From assembly GCA_963921935.1 (NCBI GenBank), contig OY998176.1:81942960-82006959 (forward strand): a stretch of DNA of 64,000 nucleotides. Reading direction: 5' to 3'. Every line of letters begins with the position of its first letter. Within the stretch, counting starts at the first letter, position 1. The notes beneath the pieces were generated by a model that was given only the letters and a program-made list of their open reading frames with translations, had not been told where the DNA came from and searched no databases. This DNA is from Galeruca laticollis (lineage: Eukaryota; Arthropoda; Insecta; Coleoptera; Chrysomelidae). This document shows positions 1 through 9,304 of this stretch, piece by piece. Made by a program: the position numbers and the translations under genes.

Positions 1-1213
1 CTGTGACTGGGGTTCTTGGTTTGCAGGAGTCTTGGGGCACTTACATGAACTACGTACATGCCCTAGCTCGCCACAATTCCAGCATCTGATCTTTCTCGGT
101 TTCTTGTCCATCATATTTTTCAATAAACTGACAAACTGGTCAAGTCTGTCTTCGTCACCTTCTTCTTGGGTGGTCCTGATTTTGTTATATTCTGAAGCCT
201 TCGTTGCTGCTTCGTATTCAAGGGCAGCTGTCAATGCGTCGACTAATGTTTTCGGATGGGCTAAACGAAGCGTCCTCTGCATATCGGGGTCACGTAAGCC
301 ATCAATAAAGGCCTGTATGCCCAGACATTCCATCATGTTCTCAGGTGCTGACGGATAAGCAAATCGAACTAGTCGGGCAATGTCCACTTCATATTCTTGA
401 AGGGATTCATCACGTTTCTGCCTTCGGTTCTTCAGCTGGGATTAGTACAAATGTTCTAGATGTTCATGACCATAACGCATGTCCAACCTCTTCTTCAGCT
501 GCTCGAAGTCATCCGTTTCTTCCAAAGGTATCGGCTGGAGTACATCTAAGGCATCTCCGCGTTGGGGCCTTGACTCGGGTAAAGCTGCCAATGTCTTCAA
601 ACTTAGATACTGTTTCTGGCTTGCAAGGTTTCGTTTGCTCGGTCTTCTTTTCTTTCACTGGCGTGCTTCGCGTTCTTGAATCGGCAATCTTTTCCTCCAA
701 CTCCTTGATTTTCTCGTCTATCGTTGTAATCTTATTCTCGATTTTCTCGTCCATCGTTGACATTTTATTCTCAATTTCAGACTTTAGAGACGAAATTTCA
801 TTTTCAACGTCAGCGGCAATGTCGTTTTTCATTAATAAGATGTCGGCGGATATATCGTTCTTCAAAGTAGAAATCTTCTCGTCCATATTAACAGAAATGT
901 CGATCTTCATAGCAGAAATATCGTTCTTTGTAGCCGAAATATCGCTTTTCACATTCGTAGAAATCTTCTCTTCCATGCCAGAAATATCGTTCTTCACATT
1001 AGTTGAGATCTTCTCTTCCATGGCAGAAATTGACGAGATTAAGGTGGAAGCCTCGTCATTAAATAAAACTGTTTCTGGATCAAAGCCGTCATTTTCCAGT
1101 GCCACTTTAAGTCTTTCTACTAATTCACTTTTCTTACCGGACGTTTCCAACTCACGATCTTCCAATTCCACTCGTAATTCCGCCACTCTCAGGTCCCTTA
1201 ATCTCTTGGCCAT
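1..1213 (-). pseudogene. Ty3/gypsy-type gag, broken, runs off the left edge
   Basis: Structural gag of an LTR retrotransposon. The first ~50 residues (MAKRLRDLRVAELRVEL...) form a SAP-like helix-extension-helix motif, followed by a long coiled coil made of repeated EEKIST/NDIS units (about 780-1040). After position ~560 the reading frame changes and the middle of the capsid region appears deleted. The continuation to position 1 shows YEVDIARLVRFAYPS and GLRDPDMQRTLRLAHPK and the zinc knuckle CWNCGELGHVRSSC (about 43-85). A premature TAA sits at 442-444. Protease and polymerase would lie outside the window. The ATG at 1211-1213 follows the primer-binding site, supporting the start. Confidence 0.8.
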
Positions 1214-1239
1214 TTTTACGTAGATATTTATTTATATTA

Positions 1240-1257
1240 TCCCACTTCTGACACCAA
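1240..1257 (-). other. retrotransposon primer-binding site
   Basis: Read on the minus strand, TTGGTGTCAGAAGTGGG follows the LTR end (...ATTACA) immediately. TGGTGTCAGAAGTGGGAT is a common tRNA-primer site in insect Ty3/gypsy elements. The gag ATG follows 27 bases later. Confidence 0.65.
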
Positions 1258-1716
1258 TGTAATGTTTTTCTTATTTATTAAAAGTTTTTATTACGGGTGG
1301 GATAAATTTCAAACACTCGGTATGGCTACTTACTAATTTATTTAAAACACTAAACTAATCACTAACACTTAATTTATATATACTCAGTATATTCACTTAA
1401 ACTAATTTATATGGACACTTAATTTATATTTACTGTTTGCTATTTCGGTGTATTTATTTCAGGAGATCACTTTTATCAACTAACTCTACCGCTGATTGGT
1501 CCTTATTTATATTAAAGCCATTTTTACTAGTAAATTCTGGGCTGCGACTTACACACACAAATAATTTTTCTCGCCATTTCTAGAAAAGTCTGCTTACATA
1601 AGATAGTCCTGAACTCGTAAACAGTTTTTTATAACTGCGTATCCGCCAAAACTTTAACTTCTATACCTGGCTTAGACAGAGTCGGTTTTAGGGACTATGT
1701 GTGCTGTTTCGTAACA
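1258..1716 (-). mobile_element. 5' LTR of the Ty3/gypsy element
   Basis: On the minus strand this 459-bp block starts TGTTACGAAACAGC and ends AACATTACA, with TG...CA ends as expected for an LTR, and abuts the primer-binding site. At its outer edge it interrupts the reading frame of the neighbouring LINE at residue run CPTILYY. The other LTR is outside the window, so the target duplication cannot be confirmed. Confidence 0.65.
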
Positions 1717-4112
1717 ATAATATAAAATAGTTGGGCAATACTCAAAATGTGGTGCAATTATAGTTTTATATAATGTAACTCTTGACATTAGAGACAGATT
1801 TGAACTTATTCTTCTAAAATAATTGATTTTTTTACTAATTTTCTTATGAACATACTGACCATGTTTTTTAAAATTCAAATCTTTATCAATAATAACACCT
1901 AAGTATTTACATTCACTAACAAGCTTTAAGGGCTGACCGAACAACTTAATATCACATGCAACATTACGTTTATTGCTATTAAATAACATCACTACAGTGT
2001 TTTATTTGTGTTTACATACAAATCATTGTCAATAAGCCACGATTCTAATAATTTAATAATATTTTGCATTTTATTCATCGTCTCTTCCACATTTTCACCC
2101 TCCACTGAAAGTATCGTATCATCAGCAAATAAATTTAAAACTAATGGAATATCACAGAACTTACATTAACAACAATATCATTAATATATAAAATAAAAAG
2201 GAAAGGCCCCAATACTGTTCCTTGAGGGACTCCATACTTCACAAGAAGTTTACTGGAGTGACAGCTATTTACTTTCACTTGTTGGTAACGATTTTTCAAG
2301 TAACTGCTGAACCGGTCTTGTGCATTTCCAAGTATACCATATTTTTTTAGTTTTATGATTAACAAGTCCATGTTTATTGTCTCATACGCTCTTTTAAAAT
2401 CAAGAAAGACAGTACATATAACTTTTTTTGCATCTATAGATTCCTTCCATTTTGAGACAAACAGTTGTAGTGCAGACTCACAACAATGTTTTTCTCTAAA
2501 ACCAGACTGATTGTCTATTAAAATATTGTTATTATTAATATGTTCTATAAGTAGTTCCTTTATGTATAATTCTATTACTTTTTCACAAAGAGGCAATATG
2601 TTAACTGGTCTAAATTCATGACATTTTTTTGTATTTGTTACCTTTTGAATAGGTACAATAAGTGATGTTTTCCACAAATCAGGAAATTTACTTTGTTCTA
2701 TATTTAAATTTATGATATCTATCAATTTATCACTAATCGTATCTAGGCCCTTCAGCATAATGGTTTTGGTAATCTCGTCTGTTGAATAATCTTTTTGAAA
2801 AATTTATTATTAAATACTTTACTTTTTGTTGGGTAACTTTTTGAAAGTTGTATAAAGGAGTTATTTGGTTATCCATAATAACATGATTTCTTTGATTCAA
2901 ATCGTGATGTTTGTCCCTATTAGCTATTAAAAGTTCTATACTTTGTACAAAATAATTATTAAATGAATCGGCTAATGATTTATCAACTTCCACTAATATA
3001 TCATTAAAGTATACAGCTTGTATTATCTCACCCTTTCCTTTACCCATTACTCTTTTGATACCTTGCCACATGTTCCTACTATTTCCTTTGTTTCAATCTA
3101 TTAAGTTTTCAAAATATAACCTTTTTTTTGATCGTATTAGACTAACAACTTTGTTTCTTTGATCTTTATACCCTACCCAATCAGCAGCCATACCTGTAAT
3201 TATAGCCATTTTATATGCCAGATCTCTTAATTTTTCTAAAGATTTTATTTCATTATCATACCATTCACAACCAACCCTTTTACGTATAGCTATTTCTGGA
3301 GCAAAATTATTTAAACCGGAGGTAATATTTTCATTAAATTTTCCAAGTAGGTCATTTATATTCATCTCACGTTTCCAAAATTTTTCATGTAATGCCGTTT
3401 CAAAATCTTTCTCGTTAATACCTTTCACATATCTTGTTTTAAAAGTACCTAGTTGTATTATCATTACTTAATTTTAATTTACTTTGTGGATTCTTAGACT
3501 TTATTTTAAAGTATGTCATATCATGATCTGTAATTTTTGGTTATTGTCTGTAAATACTAGATCAACTGTACTTCTAGTATTTTGTGTTATACGGGTATAT
3601 TCCTTTATTATTTGTTTAAGTTGAAAAGCTTTCATTTGAGTAATTAATTTTCTCCCATAAAAATCATTTTTTTTTCTGGACTAACATCTATATTAAAGTC
3701 ACCCATTAAAATAACATTTACATTACAATTCTGATAAATTTCCTCTACTATATTATCCAATTCAGTTAGAAATGCCGAAATACTAGAACTTGGCGATCTG
3801 TACAAAACAATAAAAATATTCCTCTAATTTTTAACCCTATTACCCATAACTTTTTGGAATTGTCAATTCGAAAATGACTTCATAAGAAATGTCATTTTTT
3901 ATATAACACACTATGCCACCTGTGTGCCTATTCTCGGAGTTAAGTTTAACTATATTAAACCCTGATACATATATTTCATTATATTCAATTTCAGTTTTTA
4001 CTCTTGCTTCCGTTAGTGCTAAGAGATCAATGCTACATCTATGTAAAAGGGTATCAATTTGATTTAAGTTGGACAACAAGCTGCATACATTCAAATGAAC
4101 AATTTCCAATTG
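1717..4112 (-). pseudogene. Jockey/I-like LINE ORF2 (endonuclease-RT), decayed
   Basis: Minus-strand non-LTR retrotransposon polyprotein in several frames. An AP-endonuclease start (LNVCSLLSNLNQIDTLL, LTEARV; 3840-4112) is followed by GDFNIDVSPEKKNDFYG, a linker (3093-3464), and the reverse-transcriptase core with GFREKHCCESALQ, FLDFKRAYETIN and YGVPQGTVLGP (2141-2758). NLFADDT is the catalytic FADD box at about 2110-2129, and the thumb region follows (1717-1992). Frameshifts separate the blocks, no ATG is seen at the ORF2 start, and the 3' end is cut by the LTR at 1716. Clade assignment within Jockey/I is tentative. Confidence 0.85.
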
Positions 4113-4395
4113 CTATATAAAATTCGTCTTGTTAAGTTGTTGTCTTTCCATTTTAATAAGACATTGGCAAGACCTATCCCACACCGCATGTTTAACATCC
4201 AAATTTAGATTGAAGTTTGCGTTAGCTCGTAGGCAATTTATGCAACATTTTTCATTTAATTAACATTCATTAGATTTATGATTTTTACTACAATTTCCAC
4301 AAAAATTCTCCTCTGTTTTACAATTCTTGGCAAAATGATTAAATCCCTGACATTTAAAACATTTTACAACACTTACAAATTCAAAAATTCTACAC
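4113..4395 (-). pseudogene. LINE ORF1 C-terminus with CCHC knuckles
   Basis: Minus strand, just upstream of ORF2. It contains KCFKCQGFNHFAKNC, then CGNCSKNHKSNEC, a TAA, then CCINC. Tandem CCHC/CCHC-like zinc knuckles at the ORF1 C-terminus are typical of Jockey/I-type LINEs, where ORF1p binds RNA. The frame ends at TAG 4113-4115. Upstream ORF1 sequence becomes unrecognisable near 4400, so the element looks 5'-truncated or decayed. Confidence 0.7.
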
Positions 4396-4529
4396 CTATA
4401 TAAACTAATGTATACAAACTCCGTACTTCTAAAGTTTCAGTGTCTACTTCTATTACTAGATTAATTAATATATAATATAATATATTTTTTTCATTTCTGC
4501 GGGCGAAGAAAAAGTATAGTAAGCACCTC

Positions 4530-4615
4530 GTGTTAAAAACGTCTTTAGTCACTCGTTTCACAAACTCGTAACTAAAGTAATATTTTTTACACTTGGTACT
4601 TAATATACTATTTAC
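4530..4615. repeat. short dispersed repeat, copy 1 (pair at 58405)
   Basis: The reverse complement matches 58405-58490 closely: ATTAAGTACCAAGTGT, TTACTTTAGT and GTGAAACGAGTGACTAAA are shared in order. The unit contains an imperfect inverted repeat around TTTAGT(C/T)AC ... GTGACTAAA. It abuts the decayed 5' side of the LINE. Confidence 0.6.
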
Positions 4616-4722
4616 TAGTGGAAATGTCAGTCTGCATCAGATTACTTGATTTTAGTTTTATCAGTAGAAAGGCAAATTTGCATTCCTGTGCTACTCGTTT
4701 TTTACAAGAACAATTATTTATG

Positions 4723-4838
4723 TATCAAGGCCGTAAAGTTGATCTTTTTTGGCAGAATATGAAGTTTTGCAGGCGAGGCGCAGCCGAGTCTGCAAATCAG
4801 GTGAGGCCAAAAAAGAAACCTTACGGCCGAGGTGCATA
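4723..4838. repeat. imperfect hairpin element
   Basis: The left arm has AAGGCCGTAAAGTTGATC followed by TTTTTTGGC; the right arm has GGCCAAAAAAGAAACC and TTACGGCC, giving a ~30-bp imperfect stem. A second, inner palindrome is centred on TTGCAGGCGAGGC / GCCGAGTCTGCAA. It is GC-richer than the surroundings. An open frame across it looks fortuitous. Confidence 0.6.
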
Positions 4839-4859
4839 CAATATTTTATAGGCGATATT

Positions 4860-5400
4860 ACTGAAAAAAATCACGAAAAGAATCCGATATTTTAACATTA
4901 CAAAAGAAAATTCTGTAAATTATTTTGAGTGTGTCAACAGTCATTTTATTTACTTTCCTTTGAATTTCATTTGAGAATATCGAGTGATACAGAAACTCCT
5001 CTTGAGATAAGTGAAGCCGCATGTGCTTTAACTTTTTTCAATGATTGTAAAGAAAATGTGAGTTCGTTGGAAATAAAGCACCCGAGCTGTTTCGTAATAA
5101 AGTTTTAATAATAGTAATCTTTAAACAAGTTAACAATTAATATAATTCATAAGGTAACAAAATGGCATGAGTACACACTGAAGTTCTGCTTCTCTTCAAA
5201 ACCCTAACAGGCCTTACAACTATTTCGTGATGACAAACAGGTGCCATAATCTGTGAATGGGTTACCTTCTCACACTTATGAGAATCATTTACCTAAATAC
5301 TAACATTTTTACGTTTTAAAGGGCGGGAACTACGGAATTGAATATCTTATATTTTAAAATCAAATGTGCAGGGTTTTACACATTATAAAAATTCTCGACT
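4860..5400. other. intergenic/intronic A+T-rich sequence
   Basis: No gene or repeat recognised on either strand. It probably belongs to decayed TE sequence, since both flanks are repeats. Confidence 0.3.
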
Positions 5401-5414
5401 TAATCATAAGTTGC

Positions 5415-5995
5415 ACTTTACGACCGTACGAATTCAAGACTTGAGCTTAAATTCTTCCTGTGAATCATAAATTAATTACATTTATCTCCACCCCTGTATA
5501 ATAATTATTACACATTCTATATGCTTTTTACAAATAATTCCTGACTATAAATCGTTCATAACATCTATTTTAAATTTCAAAATCCACAAAAATCAATTTT
5601 AACCTTATCTTTACATAAAAAAATTATCTTAAAACCTTCCTTTTGCTAACACACAAAAAATTATTTCATAACAAAAATGCCCTAGACTTCGGATAACTCA
5701 ACCGTCATTTCTAACGGCTCGTGTTTAAAATCATGCATTCCATTGGCCAATGTCCCACTTTATTTCCCCTGCTTACACCCGCTCCGAGAACCAAATAAAT
5801 ACGGATCCAACCCAACATTCTGAAACTTACAACCCAACCATCGTAATAAGATGTAGCCATCGATCATCTCCTACCAGCAAAACGACCGGCATAATTTAAG
5901 TTTTAATGAGTACTCATTAAAATTAAATAATGTAGTATAATATTAAATAAGATAACTAGTGAATAGTGAATTTTTTTTTAATTGTGATGCAAGCA
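5415..5995. repeat. degenerate LTR-like block, copy A
   Basis: It shares ordered blocks with 30230-31050: GTACGAATTCAAGA, TTAAATTCTTCC, CACCCCTGTATAAT, ATTATTACACATT, CAATTTTAACCTT and GAACC(A/G)A. Copy B precedes a BEL/Pao gag, so I read both as old LTRs of that family. No intact TG...CA ends or target duplication could be defined. Confidence 0.35.
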
Positions 5996-5999
5996 ATAA

Positions 6000-6738
6000 A
6001 CTTTATAATAAAACTTCAATAAACATCACTGAAAAGTGCAAACTCATTTAATTTATCATACCCTATAAACTCAGACTGAAAAACGACTCTTATCACATAA
6101 AAGTGGCTGATCCTTCGAGAACTATATAAATAATATTACCCGCATTTCACACTCTTACTAAACGCAAAGTGAGACACTGCGAAACAGGCACTATAAACAA
6201 TGTCTTTTTGGTTGAACACCTATAATGGTATATTAAAGAACAAGTTTCATAAGACATAATTTTATAGCACGCGTCCAAATTTTGAAAACGAGTTTTCTAA
6301 AGGACAAGTGCAACGGAAGGCCTTATGGAACAATGTTTTCTACTTTGCGTTTTTTCTGTCCAAAAAGTAATAAAATTTTAAAAATAAGACAATTAAATCG
6401 ACTTAGGGAATTTTGTATTCATGACGTAGCAGTTGGTAATGCTGACATTAGCGTCAACTTGAAACATTCCAAAAATGAATAGTTGTGTCAATTTGTAATA
6501 AGTTTGGGCTTTTTATTTTGTTTAATCGTCTACCTGCGTGAAAATAATGGAAAACTATGAAAGGTGCACCCCACCTGAACTGTTGTACTAGTTATTGTTC
6601 AATGATGTTACGATTAAAGCGTTCCTTGGACTACATTCGAGTTATGTTATTTGTGTACTTGATTTTTTAGATGAACAACGTTAACGTTTCAGTGTTAGTT
6701 TTACCAACATTGATGAATAAAATATTGCGATTCGAAAA
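6000..6738. other. unassigned sequence before the pogo remnant
   Basis: A 66-codon open frame at 6282-6482 has no recognisable motif. Part of this stretch may be the decayed 5' half of the pogo element that follows, but I see no alignable residues. Confidence 0.25.
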
Positions 6739-7206
6739 ATGCTCTCTTTTGCAGCAATCATTTTTCCTCGGAAAAATTACAAAGATTTCATGTTAAAAGG
6801 CGCCCCCGCAGGGTTTCCAAGCCTTGCTACTCCAACAGGATGGATGAATTCCGAACTATTTGTTGACGTAATGAGCCATTTCATTAAACATAGCAGAAGC
6901 TCTCCTGAGAATCCACCAATTTTATTATTAGATAACCATGAGTCTCATTTATCCATCGAAGCCTTAGATTTGGAAAAATCGGCAGGGGTTAATACTGTCA
7001 CTTTGCATCCACACACATCGGCTAAGTTGCAGCCACTTGACGTTGCTATATATGCGCCATTTAAGGCTTATAACAGTGCCATACAGTCGTGGCTTTTATG
7101 AAATCCGGGTAGGCAGATAACTATTTACGACCTAGCTGAAAGCATTGGAATAACGCATATCCGTTCCATGACTCCTACAAATATAGCCCATGCTTTTTGA
7201 AAATGC

Positions 7207-7272
<66 letters not shown>

Positions 7273-7990
7273 TGACCGAGATATCTTTACAAACGAAGAT
7301 TTTTTGCCAAGAGAGGTAACCAACAGACCATGCCCAAGTGAAAATGATAGTTCTGCAACTAATGAAAGTCAACCAGAAAACACTGAACATACAGAGAGTC
7401 CAGCAGAACCATTATTTATACCACCTCAACTATTTATGCCTCCACTGAAAGACCAACCACGTCAAAATAATAGAAAGAAAAGAAAAAGTAAAAAAAGTAT
7501 TATTGTTATTGATATACCCGAAAACTTATTGAACAAGAAAGACTGGAAACTAACAGAAAGAAAACATTAAATGAAAATAAACAAACTAAGAAGAGAGTGC
7601 AATTTTTTAATAACTATAAAGAAGATTCAGACGATGATTAAATAAATATTTCCCTTGAGAGTGACAGTGATAGTAGAGAGACTGAACAAAATCTTCCTAT
7701 TTTAAATCCAAATTTGTTTATACTCAAAGTCCTAACCCTAATGTAGAAGATTATGCCCTCGTAGAATTTAATCCTCCAAAATCAACGGTATATTCTGTGG
7801 GAAAATAATAAAGCTAGAACAAAATGGGGAATACTGCATAACATTTTTAAAGCTTAAATCTGAAGACATTGAGCAGTTTACTATGCCCAATGTTCCTGAT
7901 ACAGCTTCTGTCAACAAGAAAGATGTGAAAGAAGCCAAAACTGTGTGGAAGCACAAAACGACAACAAGGATATTTTGCGTTTACAGTGTC
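6739..7990 (+). pseudogene. pogo-like transposase, C-terminal half (copy 1)
   Basis: DDE_1/pogo transposase lacking its N-terminal DNA-binding half. Seen: IIFPRKNYKDFM, ATPTGWMNSELFVDVM, LLLDNHESHL (second catalytic Asp) and KLQPLDVAIYAPFKAYN (third Asp region), then a stop after SWLL. Next come MTPTNIAHAF, another stop, a TA microsatellite, and YPFDRDIFTNEDFLPREVTNRP in frame after it. The tail VEDYALVEF-PPKSTVYSVGK-IIKLEQNGEYCITFLKLKS runs to about 7890 in shifted frames. The same blocks, in the same order, occur in the copies at 31207 and 12063. It is clearly non-functional. Confidence 0.85.
7208..7268. repeat. (TA)n microsatellite inside the pogo ORF
   Basis: About 58 bases of uninterrupted TA replace the segment that in other copies encodes the residues just before PFDRDIF. 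Read in frame it gives alternating Tyr-Ile, which keeps a spurious ORF open on both strands. Confidence 0.95.
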
Positions 7991-8077
7991 CTTTTCTTTG
8001 TTAAATGTGAGATAAGAAGTATATATTTAACGAAATTAACTGTCTCGACCCCTACTTCGTGGAATCTACTAATATTA

Positions 8078-8182
8078 CTGTTTTTAAATGAAACTTACTA
8101 ACTTAAATAAGTCCACAATATATTGAATAAAAAGTTAAGAATGTGGAATTATTTACAAACAGTAAGTTTCATTTAAAAACAG
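8078..8182. mobile_element. 105-bp MITE in the pogo 3' region
   Basis: Perfect ~22-bp terminal inverted repeats (CTGTTTTTAAATGAAACT... and its complement), flanked by TA on both sides (8076-8077 and 8183-8184), as for Tc1/mariner-type MITEs. Related copies are at 13886-14059 and 63795-63884. Confidence 0.8.
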
Positions 8183-9116
8183 TAGTATATCTTTAATAAT
8201 TATTATTGTTCGTTGTACCTATTCTTTATATGGTTTTGGCTTTTAACCATAAAAATTTGAAATTATACTAAAGTTGTGTTGTACGTATAGCTGTAAAGCA
8301 GGACATGGCAGGACAGCCAAGTGTTGTATGTAGTGTTGATATATATTTTTGAAGGATAAGACCATAGGTCTCAGGAAGATGCCATGTATTAAATTTATTG
8401 TCGACTTAACCAATTCTGGATTATAGGGAGAAAGTAAACATTTCGATAAGTAGCACTGGGATTTTATTTAAACACTAAATAACACTAATTGAAATAGACA
8501 TGACCTATCATTTACTAAAATCAAGTTCAACGTATATTCACAACTTACACTAGTTGTTGTAGATAACCAGAATATAACATTGATATTGATTGTTTACAAT
8601 ATTTCTTTTCATAGTAAATATTTCGTCAACGCTTACAACAGTTATGTTTATACTTGATATCAAAAATATTTCTTGCTAACATGTGTTGTTATTTTATTTA
8701 TTTAAACAAACGTTTGTGACTTTAACCTCAACATGAACTAAGTTCATATTAGTACGTTTGGGCTATATCCAGCATTCGATGTTAATAGCCACCACATAGT
8801 TTCTTTAATCCAAGTAAAAGTAGATACGTGTATTAAATAAAGTCTCTCGGTTCATTGGGCACACAGAACTAGTTCATTGTGTACCACCTGTGAGACACAA
8901 TGAACCTAATACCCTTTTTTTTAAATGTATACCTAAAAAACTTTTATCTTCACTTGAAACCAAATTATGTGTAATAGATTACAAATATGTGTGGCTAATA
9001 ATGGTACAGTTAAAATTTTACTGGTCTATGCGATTTTAAATTTGGAGTGATTCATTGTAGGACACATGACCCTACAACAATCAAAGATGTGATAATTGAT
9101 TGTTATGTTGTTTCAG
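8183..9116. other. pogo 3' region with subterminal repeats
   Basis: Mostly featureless A+T-rich sequence. At 8848-8905, GGTTCATTGGGCACAC, GTTCATTGTGTACC and GAGACACAATGAACC form repeated and inverted copies of a TTCATTGTG motif; another TTCATTGTAGGACAC lies near 9050. These look like transposase-binding subterminal repeats closing the pogo copy just before the exon at 9117. Confidence 0.4.
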
Positions 9117-9304
9117 ACCGTCGTCATTTGATCTGGCAAGTTCTACTCTGGCTCAAATAGCCAGTTATGCCGTTTCTACGGGTCAAATTCTAAACATTGG
9201 TGACGTGAAATCGTGGCTTAAAGAAAAACACAGCGAAGGAGACGCTGAGACCGCCAGTACGATACTTTGCATGCCCATAATGAACGGAAAAAGAAATCTA
9301 ATAG
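9117..9304 (+). CDS. Pde6: Pde6-like exon: GAF domain segment
   Basis: The acceptor TTTCAG precedes 9117 and the donor GTTAGG follows 9304. The exon starts with one base of a split codon and ends with the G of a split glycine codon. It encodes about 62 residues, including ILNIGDVKSWL and ILCMPIMNGKRNLIG, which fit the second half of a GAF small-molecule-binding domain (cGMP-binding or dimerising GAF in this family). It joins in phase to the exon at 16483 to give NLIG-VAQLINK. A mariner remnant begins about 145 bases downstream. Confidence 0.9.

Noticed and set aside
345..1223. Long plus-strand open frame (292 codons)
   Set aside because: It is antisense to the gag coiled coil; Ser/Phe-rich composition mirrors the Lys/Glu/Ile-rich real frame.
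7132..7570. Overlapping open frames with long Tyr-Ile runs on both strands
   Set aside because: They are produced by the TA microsatellite and do not represent separate genes.
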